A stretch of DNA of 64,000 nucleotides from UBA10649 sp963700255. Its GTDB lineage: Bacteria > Actinomycetota > Actinomycetes > S36-B12. The notes beneath the pieces are model-generated. The model was not told the DNA's origin and searched no databases. It was given only the letters and a program-made list of their open reading frames with translations. The DNA lies in NCBI GenBank assembly GCA_963700255.1, contig CAVOWW010000024.1, forward strand, positions 124,001-188,000, in the 5' to 3' direction. The translations under genes and the position numbers were made by a program. Positions 8,919-19,424 of this stretch are shown one piece after another (position 1 is the stretch's first letter; each line of letters begins with the position of its first letter).

Positions 8919-9353
8919 GTGTCCCAGCCTAGTCGCGATCCCGCCCGCCCGTCCGAGACGGCCTCGCTGCTCGTGGTCAGCCGGTTCCGCGTCGGCGATG
9001 CCGCCCGTGCTGCCTTCCTCGCCGATGCCGGCCGGGCCGTCGAGGCGCTGGCCGCGCAGGCGGGCTGCCTCGCCGCCTCGATCGGCCAGTCGACCGACGA
9101 GTCGGGGCTGATCGTCATCCGCACGGAGTGGTCCGGGGTGGGGGCCTACCGCCGCGCCCTGTCCTCCTTCGACGTCAAGGTCAACGCGATCCCGCTGCTG
9201 TCGGCCGCCATCGACGAGCCCTCGGCCTATGAGCTCGTCCACCACTGGACTCCCGAGGGGCTCACCGTCGCCCCCAGCGGACTGGCCGCCGACGCGGGTG
9301 CCGTGGGGCTGGGGGAGGCGGCGGCCCCGTCGGTGCCGCCCGTCACGTCATGA
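8919..9353 (+). CDS. Antibiotic biosynthesis monooxygenase (ABM)-fold protein
   Basis: A 144-residue protein whose residues about 15-105 read as a ferredoxin-like ABM domain: LLVVSRFRVGD, then a helix, AGCLAASIGQS, LIVIRTEWSGVGAYRRALSS, and AIPLLSAAID. Such domains occur in quinol or heme monooxygenases and in many small proteins without known activity. Starts at GTG (VSQPSRD). The C-terminal 35 residues are Ala/Pro/Gly-rich. Its stop overlaps a 33-codon reading frame that leads up to glyS. Confidence 0.7.
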   Translation: MSQPSRDPARPSETASLLVVSRFRVGDAARAAFLADAGRAVEALAAQAGCLAASIGQSTDESGLIVIRTEWSGVGAYRRALSSFDVKVNAIPLLSAAIDEPSAYELVHHWTPEGLTVAPSGLAADAGAVGLGEAAAPSVPPVTS

Positions 9354-9451
9354 GCGACTTCGCAGACCTCGCGGACGCCGGGCGGCGGCTCGGGCCGGCG
9401 CTGGCGGAGGCCGTCGCCCGGCGCCTGCTGGCCGATCTGCCGGGTGAATGA
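9350..9451 (+). CDS. Possible 33-residue protein coupled to the ABM gene
   Basis: An ATG that overlaps the preceding stop (ATGA) opens a 33-codon frame rich in Ala, Leu, Arg and acidic residues (MSDFADLADAGRRLGPALAE start), predicted to be one or two amphipathic helices. It ends 32 bases before glyS. The coupling geometry and absence of in-frame stops are the only evidence; it may be a leftover of a longer protein or a leader for glyS. Confidence 0.35.
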   Translation: MSDFADLADAGRRLGPALAEAVARRLLADLPGE

Positions 9452-9483
9452 CGCTCGGCACTCCCGCCTAGGATTGGCTGATT

Positions 9484-10866
<1,383 letters not shown>

Positions 10867-10884
10867 CGCCGCCGGCCCGGACGC

Positions 10885-11127
10885 CTAGTCAGCCGGGGCG
10901 TCGACCGGGCACGGCGCCGTCAGGGGACTGCCGCAGCACGAGCACGTGCCGTCCAGGTACCAGCCGGCGATGTCGTAGTCCTCGAACGTCGCGTGGATGA
11001 CGAACACGTTGCAGCCGCAGGCCAGGCACGCGTGCGTCGGAATGCCCCGCTGATCGAGCTGGAGCTCGCGGGCAGGCGGGTGCGGACGGTGCGACGCGAG
11101 GCGGCGCAGGCGCTTCATGAGGGGCAT
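10885..11127 (-). CDS. Small Cys-rich protein downstream of HU gene
   Basis: An 80-residue protein (or 77 from the ATG at 11118) with a basic N-terminus (MKRLRRLASHRPHPP) and two Cys clusters, CLACGCN at about 34-40 and CSCCGSP at about 61-67, plus a later Cys. The spacing suggests a zinc-ribbon-like fold. It begins 16 bases after the HU-like gene, which is preceded by a Zur box, so both are probably made under zinc limitation. I do not recognise a named family. A zinc-scavenging, zinc-storing or zinc-independent replacement role is speculation. Confidence 0.6.
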   Translation of the reverse strand: MPLMKRLRRLASHRPHPPARELQLDQRGIPTHACLACGCNVFVIHATFEDYDIAGWYLDGTCSCCGSPLTAPCPVDAPAD

Positions 11128-11143
11128 TGGCGGTCGCCCGGCC

Positions 11144-11422
11144 TCAGTGACCGTCGACGGCCCGCTTGAGGCCGGCGCCGGCGCTGATGCGGGGCACGCG
11201 GCGGGCCGGGATCGCCAGCGCCTCGCCGGTGCGGGGGTTGCGGCCGGTACGTGCCGCCCGGTCGGCGGTCTCGAAGGTGAGGAATCCCGGCACGGTCACC
11301 CGCTCGCCCTTCACGAGCTGCTCGGTGACGACCGAGGCGAAGGCGTCGAGGGTGCGATCCACGTCGCCGGGCGGGAGGGCGGCGCGTGCGGCGATGGCGG
11401 CGGTCAGCTCGGTTCGGTTCAT
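11144..11422 (-). CDS. HU-family DNA-binding protein under a Zur box
   Basis: The 92-residue product is a complete HU/IHF fold: MNRTELTAAIAARA, the FLTFETADRAARTGRNPRTGE beta-arm region with the RNPRTG signature at its tip, and a C-terminal helix. HU bends and compacts DNA. A near-perfect Zur box lies 10 bases before its ATG, just ahead of an AGGAG ribosome binding site. Zinc-controlled expression is unusual for HU. The main housekeeping HU gene is probably elsewhere, making this a zinc-starvation paralogue; that is inference. Confidence 0.88.
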   Translation of the reverse strand: MNRTELTAAIAARAALPPGDVDRTLDAFASVVTEQLVKGERVTVPGFLTFETADRAARTGRNPRTGEALAIPARRVPRISAGAGLKRAVDGH

Positions 11423-11432
11423 TCGGGCTCCT

Positions 11433-11454
11433 AATGAAAATGATTGTCATTTCA
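11433..11454. promoter_or_regulatory. Zur box before HU-like gene
   Basis: The core ATGAAAATGATTGTCAT is palindromic at seven of eight pairs about G11442 and is flanked by further A/T symmetry. It shares 14 consecutive bases with the znuA site. Its position directly upstream of the ribosome binding site at 11425-11432 means a bound repressor would cover the transcription start region. Confidence 0.87.
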
Positions 11455-11475
11455 CTATAGCGGAGTCCCAGTGGG

Positions 11476-12831
11476 CTAGGCGCAGGTGCAGCGGGCGCTG
11501 CCGGCCGTGCTCCTTGACGCGATGTGGCCGTCGGCATCCACGGCCAGCACCCGGTCGTCGACGGAGATGACCGCGTAGGGCGCGCTGGCGAGCATCGACT
11601 CGACGACGAACACGGACGTGAGCCCGTTGACGTCCACCACGGACCCGATCCGGAACAGCGAGCGGGTCTCGTCGATCGCGTCGTCCGCACCCGCCCGGAT
11701 GACGATCGTCGGGTCGCCTGCGACGGCCTGCGCGGCGATGGCGACGGCGATGTTGTCGCGCTCCTCGCTGCCGGCCGCGACGAGGGCCACGGCGCGATGC
11801 AGGCTGGCGCGGCGGAGGACCCGGCGTGAGGAGGCGTCGCCGATCACGACGGGAATCCCCAGGTCGCGAGCAAGCGGGAGCCCGGGGGCATCGGCGAACC
11901 GCTCGACACCGACGACAGCGACACCGAGGTCGCGGAGCTCCTGGGCGAGGCGCAGCCCGACCTGGCCCATGCCGACGATCACCACGTGTCCGGAGCGGGG
12001 CATCACCCGGCGCCCGATAAGGGCGACGTGCCGCCCGGAGAGCAGGTGGTGGACGATGCCCGCCGCGAACGCAGCGGTGAAGCCCATGACCAGCAGGGCC
12101 GCGATCGTCGCCCACACCAGCACCCAGGGCTCGTCGGCGAGCTCGGGGGCCGAGATGGTCGCGGTCGTGCGGGTGGCGTCGTAGAGCGCCCGGATGAGGG
12201 AGTCGTGCCGCAGGCCGACGAGCGTGTCGATGAGGATGACGAGCAGCAGCCCGAACGCACCCCCGAGCAGCACGGACGACCCCGCGTCGTACGGGTGCAA
12301 CTGCCCCCGGAACCGCCCGAACCAGCCGCGCACGCGCAGGCGGGCGGGCAGCTGGAAGTCATGGACGCTGGCGGCGTCCGATTCCGCGGTCGCGTCGATC
12401 GTCACCCACTGCCGGTCCTGCGAGGAGGTCCGGCGCCGGACCGTGACATGGTCCGGGGCGATGGCCGCCGCCACCATGCTCGGCACCGCGACGGAGGCGG
12501 GGGACAGGACGACGCAGTTGGGCATCGTCCGTTCGAGCTGCGCGCGCGCCGTCCCGTCGAACATCGCGACGAACAGTCGGATGCCGGGGCGGATGTGCTC
12601 GGCCGCGAGGCTGTAGCGCAGGGCGCGCATGTCGTCGTGGAGCAGGACGGCAACCCCGTCGACGTCGCCCGCCAGCGCGGAGCGGAGCTCGGCGTCGGAG
12701 GGGTCGGAGAGGTGGACCGTGCGGATCCCGCGCTCGACGAGCAGCGCGCAGGCGCGACGACCGACATCGGTGTGCCCGATCACGACGATGCGAGTGAGGG
12801 CGGGTGGCGGTGCGGTCGGCGAGGTCGGCAC
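11476..12831 (-). CDS. RCK/TrkA-N protein with two membrane helices, K+-channel-like
   Basis: The 451-residue protein has an N-terminal Rossmann domain (RIVVIGHTDVGRRACALLVE), two membrane helices (about 178-198 and 238-262), and a C-terminal TrkA-N/RCK domain beginning HVVIVGMGQVGLRLAQEL with the GxGxxG nucleotide motif. The order RCK-TM-TM-RCK resembles potassium channels. Between the helices, ALYDATRTTATISAP sits where a channel has its pore helix and filter, but no TVGYG is present. It ends in CTCA. K+ conduction is therefore doubtful; a regulatory or NAD-sensing role is possible. It lies 3 bases after the exporter gene and may be co-transcribed. Confidence 0.75.
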   Translation of the reverse strand: MPTSPTAPPPALTRIVVIGHTDVGRRACALLVERGIRTVHLSDPSDAELRSALAGDVDGVAVLLHDDMRALRYSLAAEHIRPGIRLFVAMFDGTARAQLERTMPNCVVLSPASVAVPSMVAAAIAPDHVTVRRRTSSQDRQWVTIDATAESDAASVHDFQLPARLRVRGWFGRFRGQLHPYDAGSSVLLGGAFGLLLVILIDTLVGLRHDSLIRALYDATRTTATISAPELADEPWVLVWATIAALLVMGFTAAFAAGIVHHLLSGRHVALIGRRVMPRSGHVVIVGMGQVGLRLAQELRDLGVAVVGVERFADAPGLPLARDLGIPVVIGDASSRRVLRRASLHRAVALVAAGSEERDNIAVAIAAQAVAGDPTIVIRAGADDAIDETRSLFRIGSVVDVNGLTSVFVVESMLASAPYAVISVDDRVLAVDADGHIASRSTAGSARCTCA

Positions 12832-12834
12832 GGG

Positions 12835-14497
12835 CTACTCCTTGCTCGCGGCGTCCTGGTGCGAGCGTGGCGGCGAGTAGCCCTCTGACTCCAGCCGGGC
12901 GGCGTTCTTCGGCAGCAGCAGGCTCATCAGCAGGCCGACGAAGACGAAGCCGCCCGCCACCCAGGCCACGAGCTGGATGGCGTCGGCGAAGCCCGCCGAC
13001 GCGCCCTCGACGAGGACCTCGCCATCAGGCGCTGCCGCGAGCCCGGGGATCGCCTGGCCGGCCGAGGAGGCCACGGCGTCGGAGACCTGGGCTGCCTGCT
13101 CGGCGGGCACGCCACGCTCCTCGAGCTGGCTGGCGACGCTGCCGAGGCCGAAGATGAGCGTGGCGCCGATGATGGCCGTGCCGATCGCCGCCCCGACCTG
13201 TCGCGAGGTGGACTGCACCGCGCTGGCCTGGCCGGACTCCGCCACGGGCACCTCGGACAGGATGACCCCGGTGAGCTGCGCGGTCGCGAAGCCGACGCCC
13301 ATGCCGTAGATGAACAGCCACGGGGCCATCTGCCAGCCGGTCACCGTGGTGGACAGCATGAAGCCCAGCCCGATGATGCCGATGGCCTCGAGTGCCATGC
13401 CCAGCTGCAGGACGCGCACGGGTCCCATGCGCTGCGAGAGCGGGGCGCCGAGCCCCGACGCGACGAACGAGCCGACCGCCAGGGCCAGCAGGATGACGCC
13501 GGTCTCGAGGGCGTCGTAGCCGCGGGTGGCCTGGAGGAACAGCGGCAGCGCGAACAGCAGGCCGAACTCGCCGAGGCTCACGACGAGGGCGACGACGTTG
13601 CCGGCGCCGAAGGTGCGGATGCGGAACAGCCGGAGGTCGACGACCACGACCTTGCCGGCCTTCACCCGGCGAAGTTCGAGGGCGACGAAGCCGGCAAGAG
13701 CGATCAGTGCGAAGACGGCGGCCACGGCCACGATGGAGATCGTCGTGGAGGGCCACGTCCACCCGGCTGCCGAGAAGGTCGCCGTCGGGGTGATCCAGCC
13801 GTACCGCTGGCCCTCGATCAGGGCGAAGACGAGGCCGAAGAGGCCGGCCGTGATGAGGAACGTGCCGAGCGATGTCGAAGCCCTTGGGCCCGCCGAGCTC
13901 CTTGGTCTCCGGCACGGTCATCCACACGCCGACGAGCACGATGATGCCGATCGGGACGTTGATCAGGAACGCCCAGTGCCAGGACGCATTGGTGGTCAGC
14001 CAGCCGCCGACCAGTGGCCCGAGGGCCGCCATGCCGCCGATCGTTCCGCCCCAGACCGCGAAGGCGATCGCGCGGTCCTTGCCGACGAACACCGCGTTGA
14101 TGACCGACAGCGAGCTCGGCAGGATCATGGCGCCGCCGATGCCCTGGAGGGCGCGCGCCGCGATGAGCGTGTTGGCGGAGTCGGACGCCGCGACGAGCAC
14201 GCTGGCTGCCACGAACACGACGACGCCCAGCATGAACAGCAGCTTGCGGCCCGAGCGGTCGGCGATCCGGCCGGACAGGATGAGCAAGGACGCGAACGTG
14301 AGGGAGTACGCCGCGCTGACCCACTCGGCGTCGCTCGTCGTGAGCCCGAGGTCCTGCACCATCGTCGGGATCGCGACGTTCACGACGGTCGCGTCGAGGA
14401 TGATCATGGAGACGCCGAGCGCCAGGAAGGCCAGTGCGGCCCACCGCTTGCGCCCGGTGAGGGCGGTTCCGGCGTTGAAGTCGGTCGGGGCGCTCAT
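12835..14497 (-). pseudogene. DHA2-type MFS drug exporter, frameshifted
   Basis: The N-terminal 210 residues read as a 14-helix DHA2 exporter (MIILDATVVNVAIPTMVQDL, LILSGRIADRSGRK, WHWAFLINVPIG). The frame breaks at about 13865-13871, where one extra base (apparently C in ATCGCTCGG) turns an expected DIVGTFLITAGLFG into ARHVPHHG. The remaining helices continue intact in another frame to the stop at 12835. Restoring one base would give about 553 residues. Such exporters expel toxic compounds using the proton gradient. Either the gene is dead or the base call is wrong. Divergent from dusB. Confidence 0.85.
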
Positions 14498-14585
14498 GCT
14501 GCTCCTTCGGCGGGCCGTGCGCGGGACTTGCCGACGTGGTGTCGGGTTGAAGTCTGCCGTATCCCGGGGGTGGGAGGATCATCGC

Positions 14586-15840
14586 GTGCCCGTGCCCTTC
14601 GACCCTCCTGTCGTTCTCGCGCCGATGGCCGGGATCACCAACCGCGCCTTCCGGTCGCTTGCCCGCGAGTCGGCGCACGCGGTCGTGGGCTCGCGCGGTG
14701 TGGGCATGTACGTCTCGGAGATGGTCACCTCGCGCGCCCTCGTCGAGCGGAGTGCGGAGTCCCTCGACCTGGTCACCTTCGGTCCGGACGAGGATCCGCG
14801 GGCGGTGCAGCTCTACGGGGTCGACCCGGGCACGGTCGCGGCCGCCGTCCGGATGCTCGTCGACGAGGACCGGGCCGACCACATCGACCTCAACTTCGGC
14901 TGCCCGGTCCCGAAGGTCACCCGCAAGGGCGGCGGGAGCGCGCTGCCGTGGAAGCGCGACCTCTTCCGGGGCATCGTCCACGACGCCATCGCCGCTGCCG
15001 ACGGTCGCGTCCCGGTGTCCGTCAAGATGCGCAAGGGCATCGACGACGACCACCTCACCTACCTCGACGCCGGGCGCGCGGCGGCTGAGGAGGGCGTCGC
15101 GTGGGTAGCGCTGCATGGGCGCACGGCGGCACAGATGTATGCCGGCACGGCCGACTGGGAGGCCATCGCCCGGCTCAAGGAGGCGCTCGAGCCCCTGGGC
15201 ACCCCGGTGCTCGGGAACGGCGACATCTGGACGGCAGCCGATGCCATGCGGATGGTCGAGCAGACCGGCGCTGATGGCGTGGTCGTGGGCCGTGGGTGCC
15301 TCGGCCGGCCCTGGCTGTTCGGGCAGCTGGCCGCCGCCTTCGCCGGCGAGCCGATCCCCGACGACCCGGCGCTGCCGGCGGTGCTGGCCACCCTGCGCCG
15401 GCACGCTCAGCTGCTCGTCGATGACTACGGCGAGCTGAAGGGCTGCCGCGACATCCGCAAGCACATGGCCTGGTACCTGAAGGGCTTCAGTGTCCGCCAG
15501 CCGATCCGCCAGTCGCTCGGCACCGTCACGTCGCTGGCCGAGCTCGACGAGCTCCTGGCCCGGATCGACCCCGCGCAGGAGTTCAACACGCAGGTGGGGG
15601 AGGGGCCGCGCGGTCGCACGTCCGGCAATCGGCGGCCTGACGCTCCCCGACGGCTGGCTCGACTCGCCGTTCCTGGACGCGGAGGCTGCGGCCATCGTCG
15701 CGGAGGCCGAGCTGTCGGTCAGCGGCGGCGGAGCCACCCCGCCCCAGCTCGCCGAGCTTGAGGTTGCGGGTGGATTGTGGGCCTCGGAGTGGCGCCAACC
15801 TCAAGGTCAGGGGGGGTTGCGGGTGGGGCGCGGCGGCTGA
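14586..15840 (+). pseudogene. dusB: tRNA-dihydrouridine synthase, frameshifted near the C-terminus
   Basis: Residues 1-345 are a normal FMN-dependent Dus enzyme that reduces uridines in the tRNA D-loop: VVLAPMAGITNRAFRSLARE, NFGCPVPKVTRKGGGSALP with the catalytic Cys, KMRKGIDDDH, ALHGRTAAQMYAG and GRGCLGRPWLFGQL. Start GTG 14586. At about 15635-15642 the frame slips by one base: the current frame reads RRPDAPRRLARLAVPG to a stop at 15761, while the neighbouring frame gives the family-like LTLPDGWLDSPFL and an ending with VSGG before running on to 15840. As the catalytic domain is intact, activity could survive. Confidence 0.85.
15757..15805. terminator. Inverted repeat between dusB and VKOR genes
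   Basis: Ten-base perfect arms CTTGAGGTTG (15757-15766) and CAACCTCAAG (15796-15805) flank a 29-base loop. It falls at the converging ends of the dusB and VKOR genes and may serve both as a terminator. The loop is long for an intrinsic terminator. Confidence 0.4.
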
Positions 15841-16503
15841 TCAGCCGAAGAGAGCGGTGCCGTACTTGAACAGGATCATCGCGACGAGGATGGCGAACAG
15901 CAGGATGGCGCCGAGGGTGTCGGCACCCGCGCGCAGCCAGCTCGCCACGGTCCGGTACGCCCCCGCCGACAGGTTGAAGTTGTTCTCCAGCAGGTTGACC
16001 CGGGTCATGCTGACGAACACCAGGGTGGTGGTCACCGTGATGGTCAGGCACCACGGGCACAGCGCGCCGATGACGAAGAACGACTGGTAGAAGAGCCAGT
16101 AGGCGAACGCGAACCCGATGAAGTAGACGACCTGGGCGGACAGCATGAACCAGCGCGGGAAGCGCACGCCGCCCAGGGCAGCCACGGCGATGGTGATGAC
16201 GACGGGCTCGGCGATGAGGCCGAGGTACGCGTTCGGGAAGCCCAGCAGGCTCGCCTGCCACGAGGCTCCCACGGTGCCGCACGAGAGGACCGAGTTGATG
16301 TCGCAGTTGAGGTCGGCGAACGGGTTCTCGGCGAGGGCGAGGGCCTCGATGGAGAGCACGAGCGAGGCGACCAGCCCGATGATCGACGAGACGAGCATCT
16401 CGATGTAGGTGCCGCGGTAGCGCACTGGCGCGCCCACGAACCGGGCGGGGCGGGGGTCGTCGGCGTCGAAGCCCTCGTCGGTGCCCTGGGCGGTCGTCGT
16501 CAT
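15841..16503 (-). CDS. Vitamin K epoxide reductase (VKOR) family protein
   Basis: The 220-residue membrane protein has about five helices, the loop Cys pair in LNCDINSVLSCG and the active-site CPWC (about residue 145). In actinobacteria VKOR reoxidises the periplasmic disulfide-forming enzyme and passes electrons to menaquinone. There is no fused thioredoxin domain. The partner DsbA-like protein is not in this window; the thioredoxin-like lipoprotein at 20145 is a thiol-redox protein but is not adjacent. Confidence 0.9.
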   Translation of the reverse strand: MTTTAQGTDEGFDADDPRPARFVGAPVRYRGTYIEMLVSSIIGLVASLVLSIEALALAENPFADLNCDINSVLSCGTVGASWQASLLGFPNAYLGLIAEPVVITIAVAALGGVRFPRWFMLSAQVVYFIGFAFAYWLFYQSFFVIGALCPWCLTITVTTTLVFVSMTRVNLLENNFNLSAGAYRTVASWLRAGADTLGAILLFAILVAMILFKYGTALFG

Positions 16504-16624
16504 GGGGCGAGCCTACGTTGTCGTGCGGGTGGGTCCGTCGGGTGTCCGACGTCACAGCGAAGGGACCAGGGTCCCGGTCCTTGGACCCTTGCGACATGTA
16601 CCCCCCGGGGTGTCGGGTTGCACC

Positions 16625-19363
16625 ATGACCGTTACCTCTGCACCGTCCCTGCACACCTACGTCTACGACTTCGCCCAGGGCGACCGCTCCCAGCAGGATC
16701 TGCTGGGCGGCAAGGGCGCCAACCTGGCCGAGATGACGCGCATGGGACTGCCGGTCCCGCCCGGCTTCACGATCACGACCGAGGCCTGCCGCTACTTCCT
16801 CGAGCACGGCCACGGGCCGGACGGGCTGCGCTCGCAGATCGCCCACAACGTGCAGCGCCTCGAGGAGGAGATGGGACGCAAGCTCGGCGATCCCGAGTTC
16901 CCCCTGCTCGTGTCCGTGCGGTCCGGGGCCAAGTTCTCGATGCCGGGCATGATGGAGACGGTCCTCAACATCGGCCTGAACGACGCGAGCGTCACCGGCC
17001 TCGCCCGCCACGCCGACGACGACCACTTCGCGTGGGACTCCTACCGTCGCCTGATCCAGATGTTCGGCAAGACGGTGCTGGAGCTCCCGGGTGAGGACTT
17101 CGAGCATGCTCTCGAGCAGATGAAGGCCAGCGCCGGCGTGACGACCGACATCGATCTGCCCGTCGACTCACTGCGACGTCTCGTCGACGTCTACAAGTCG
17201 ATCATCCGCGAAGGCACCGGTCATGAGTTCCCGCAGGATCCGTACCAGCAGCTCGACCTCGCCATCCGGTCGGTCTTCCACTCGTGGAACACCGACCGCG
17301 CCCGCCTCTACCGCCGGCAGGAGCGCATCGCGCACACGCTGGGCACGGCCGTCAACGTCCAGGTGATGGCCTTCGGCAACGCCGGTCCGGGCTCGGGTAC
17401 CGGGGTCGCGTTCACCCGAGACCCGGGCTCAGGGCAGCGGGGCATCTACGGCGACTACCTGCCGGACGCGCAGGGCGAGGACGTCGTCGCCGGCATCCGC
17501 AACACCCTGCCACTGGAGGAGCTGGAGAACCTCGACGCCGCTTCGTATGCGCAGCTCATGGACATCATGCGCAAGCTCGAGCTGCACTACCGCGACCTGT
17601 GCGACATCGAGTTCACCGTCGAGCGCGGCAAGCTGTGGATGCTCCAGACCCGCGTGGGCAAGCGCACTGCGGGGGCGGCCTTCCGCATCGCCGTGCAGCT
17701 CGTCGACGAGGGCGTCATCTCGATGGACGAGGCCCTCATGCGGGTCAGCGGCCACCAGTTGAGCCAGCTGATGTTCCCGCGCTTCGCGGCGGGCGACGAC
17801 CACGCGCTGATCGCCAAGGGCATGAACGCTTCTCCTGGTGCCGCCGTCGGCCGGGTCGTGTTCGACTCGTCGACCGCCGTGAAGTGGGCGGCCGACGGGG
17901 AGAAGGTCATCCTCGTGCGCCGCGAGACCAACCCCGACGACCTGGAGGGGATGATCGCGGCAGCCGGCATCCTCACGAGCCGCGGCGGCAAGACCTCCCA
18001 TGCGGCTGTCGTCGCGCGCGGCATGGGCAAGACAGCCGTCTGCGGCGCCGAGCAGCTCGAGGTCGACACCAAGGGCCGCATGATGGTGTCGCACGACGGC
18101 GTCACGGTGAAGGAGGGCGACACCGTCTCCATCGACGGCACCACCGGCGAGGTCTTCCTCGGCGAGGTGCCCGTCATGCCCAGCGCCATCGTGACCTACT
18201 TCGAGGCCGGGCTGGACGCGGGTCTCGAGGGGGCGGACGAGGCGACGGCCGAGCTCATCCGCGCCGTCGATCGGCTCATGCAGCACGCAGACAAGGCGCG
18301 GCGCCTGCGCGTGCGTGCCAATGCCGACACGCCTCAGGACGCGATCCGCGCCCGGCACATGGGTGCCGAGGGCATCGGCCTGCTGCGCACCGAGCACATG
18401 TTCCTGGGCGAGCGGAAGACCTACGTCGAGCGCCTGATCCTCGCGGACGACGAGGCGGACCGGAAGGAGGCGCTCGACGCGCTCCTGCCGCTCCAGCGCA
18501 AGGACTTCATCCGGATCCTCGAGGCGATGGACGGCCTGCCGGTGACCATCCGGCTCATAGACCCGCCGCTGCACGAGTTCCTCCCCGACCTCACCGAGCT
18601 CGCGGTCCGCGTGGCCCTCGCCGAGGCGCGCGGCGAGGACGTGGAGGCCGACCTCCGGCTCCTGCAAGCCGTCAACCGGCTGCACGAGCAGAACCCGATG
18701 CTCGGACTGCGTGGCGTGCGACTGGGGCTGGTGCTGCCGGGACTCTTCGCTCTGCAGGTGCGGGCGATCGCCGAAGCGGCGTGCTTCCGTCAGCGGCTGG
18801 GCGGCGATCCCCGGGCCGAGATCATGATCCCGCTGGTCGGCTCCATCCAGGAGCTCGAGCTGGTGACCGAGGAGGCGGCGGGAGTCCTGAAGGAGGTCGC
18901 CGACGCCAACGGCTGCACCCTGCGGTTCCCCATCGGCACGATGATCGAGCTGCCGCGTGCCGCGCTCACGGCCGGGCAGATCGCGGAGGCGGCGGAGTTC
19001 TTCTCCTTCGGCACCAACGACCTGACGCAGACGACCTGGGGCTTCAGCCGCGACGACGTCGAGGCGGCCTTCTTCTCCGCGTACCTGGAGAAGGGCGTGT
19101 TCGGCGTCTCCCCCTTCGAGTCGATCGACCGGGAGGGCGTGGGCGAACTGGTCCGCATCGCGGTCAAGAAGGGCCGCGCCAAGCGCCACAACCTGCACTG
19201 CGGCGTCTGCGGCGAGCACGGCGGTGACCCCGACTCGATCCACTTCTTCGACGAGGTCGGGCTCGACTACGTGTCCTGCTCGCCGTTCCGCGTGCCCGTC
19301 GCGCGGCTCGAGGCCGGTCGCGCGTCGCTCGCCCGGCACGTGGGACGCAGCGACACCCGCTGA
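16625..19363 (+). CDS. ppdK: Pyruvate, phosphate dikinase
   Basis: The 912-residue enzyme interconverts pyruvate + ATP + phosphate with phosphoenolpyruvate + AMP + diphosphate. Order of domains: ATP-grasp part (DLLGGKGANLAEMTRMGLPV, SVRSGAKFSMPGMMETVLNI), the phosphohistidine swivel domain with TSRGGKTSHAAVVARGMGK (catalytic His in TSH), and the PEP/pyruvate barrel with GIGLLRTEHMFL, SFGTNDLTQTTWG and the Cys motif CGVCGEHGGDP. I start at ATG 16625 (MTVTSAPSL), since the upstream frame crosses the divergent VKOR promoter. Stands alone. Confidence 0.95.
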   Translation: MTVTSAPSLHTYVYDFAQGDRSQQDLLGGKGANLAEMTRMGLPVPPGFTITTEACRYFLEHGHGPDGLRSQIAHNVQRLEEEMGRKLGDPEFPLLVSVRSGAKFSMPGMMETVLNIGLNDASVTGLARHADDDHFAWDSYRRLIQMFGKTVLELPGEDFEHALEQMKASAGVTTDIDLPVDSLRRLVDVYKSIIREGTGHEFPQDPYQQLDLAIRSVFHSWNTDRARLYRRQERIAHTLGTAVNVQVMAFGNAGPGSGTGVAFTRDPGSGQRGIYGDYLPDAQGEDVVAGIRNTLPLEELENLDAASYAQLMDIMRKLELHYRDLCDIEFTVERGKLWMLQTRVGKRTAGAAFRIAVQLVDEGVISMDEALMRVSGHQLSQLMFPRFAAGDDHALIAKGMNASPGAAVGRVVFDSSTAVKWAADGEKVILVRRETNPDDLEGMIAAAGILTSRGGKTSHAAVVARGMGKTAVCGAEQLEVDTKGRMMVSHDGVTVKEGDTVSIDGTTGEVFLGEVPVMPSAIVTYFEAGLDAGLEGADEATAELIRAVDRLMQHADKARRLRVRANADTPQDAIRARHMGAEGIGLLRTEHMFLGERKTYVERLILADDEADRKEALDALLPLQRKDFIRILEAMDGLPVTIRLIDPPLHEFLPDLTELAVRVALAEARGEDVEADLRLLQAVNRLHEQNPMLGLRGVRLGLVLPGLFALQVRAIAEAACFRQRLGGDPRAEIMIPLVGSIQELELVTEEAAGVLKEVADANGCTLRFPIGTMIELPRAALTAGQIAEAAEFFSFGTNDLTQTTWGFSRDDVEAAFFSAYLEKGVFGVSPFESIDREGVGELVRIAVKKGRAKRHNLHCGVCGEHGGDPDSIHFFDEVGLDYVSCSPFRVPVARLEAGRASLARHVGRSDTR

Positions 19364-19424
19364 TCCCGTCGTTGGGCAGGTGTCGTAACCGCGCAACGCG
19401 TGTGTCCCGTGTGACCATTGGGAC

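Noticed and set aside
13818..15737. 639-residue minus-strand frame over dusB
   Set aside because: Only its end overlaps the exporter, in the wrong frame; the rest is antisense to dusB, which has clear motifs.
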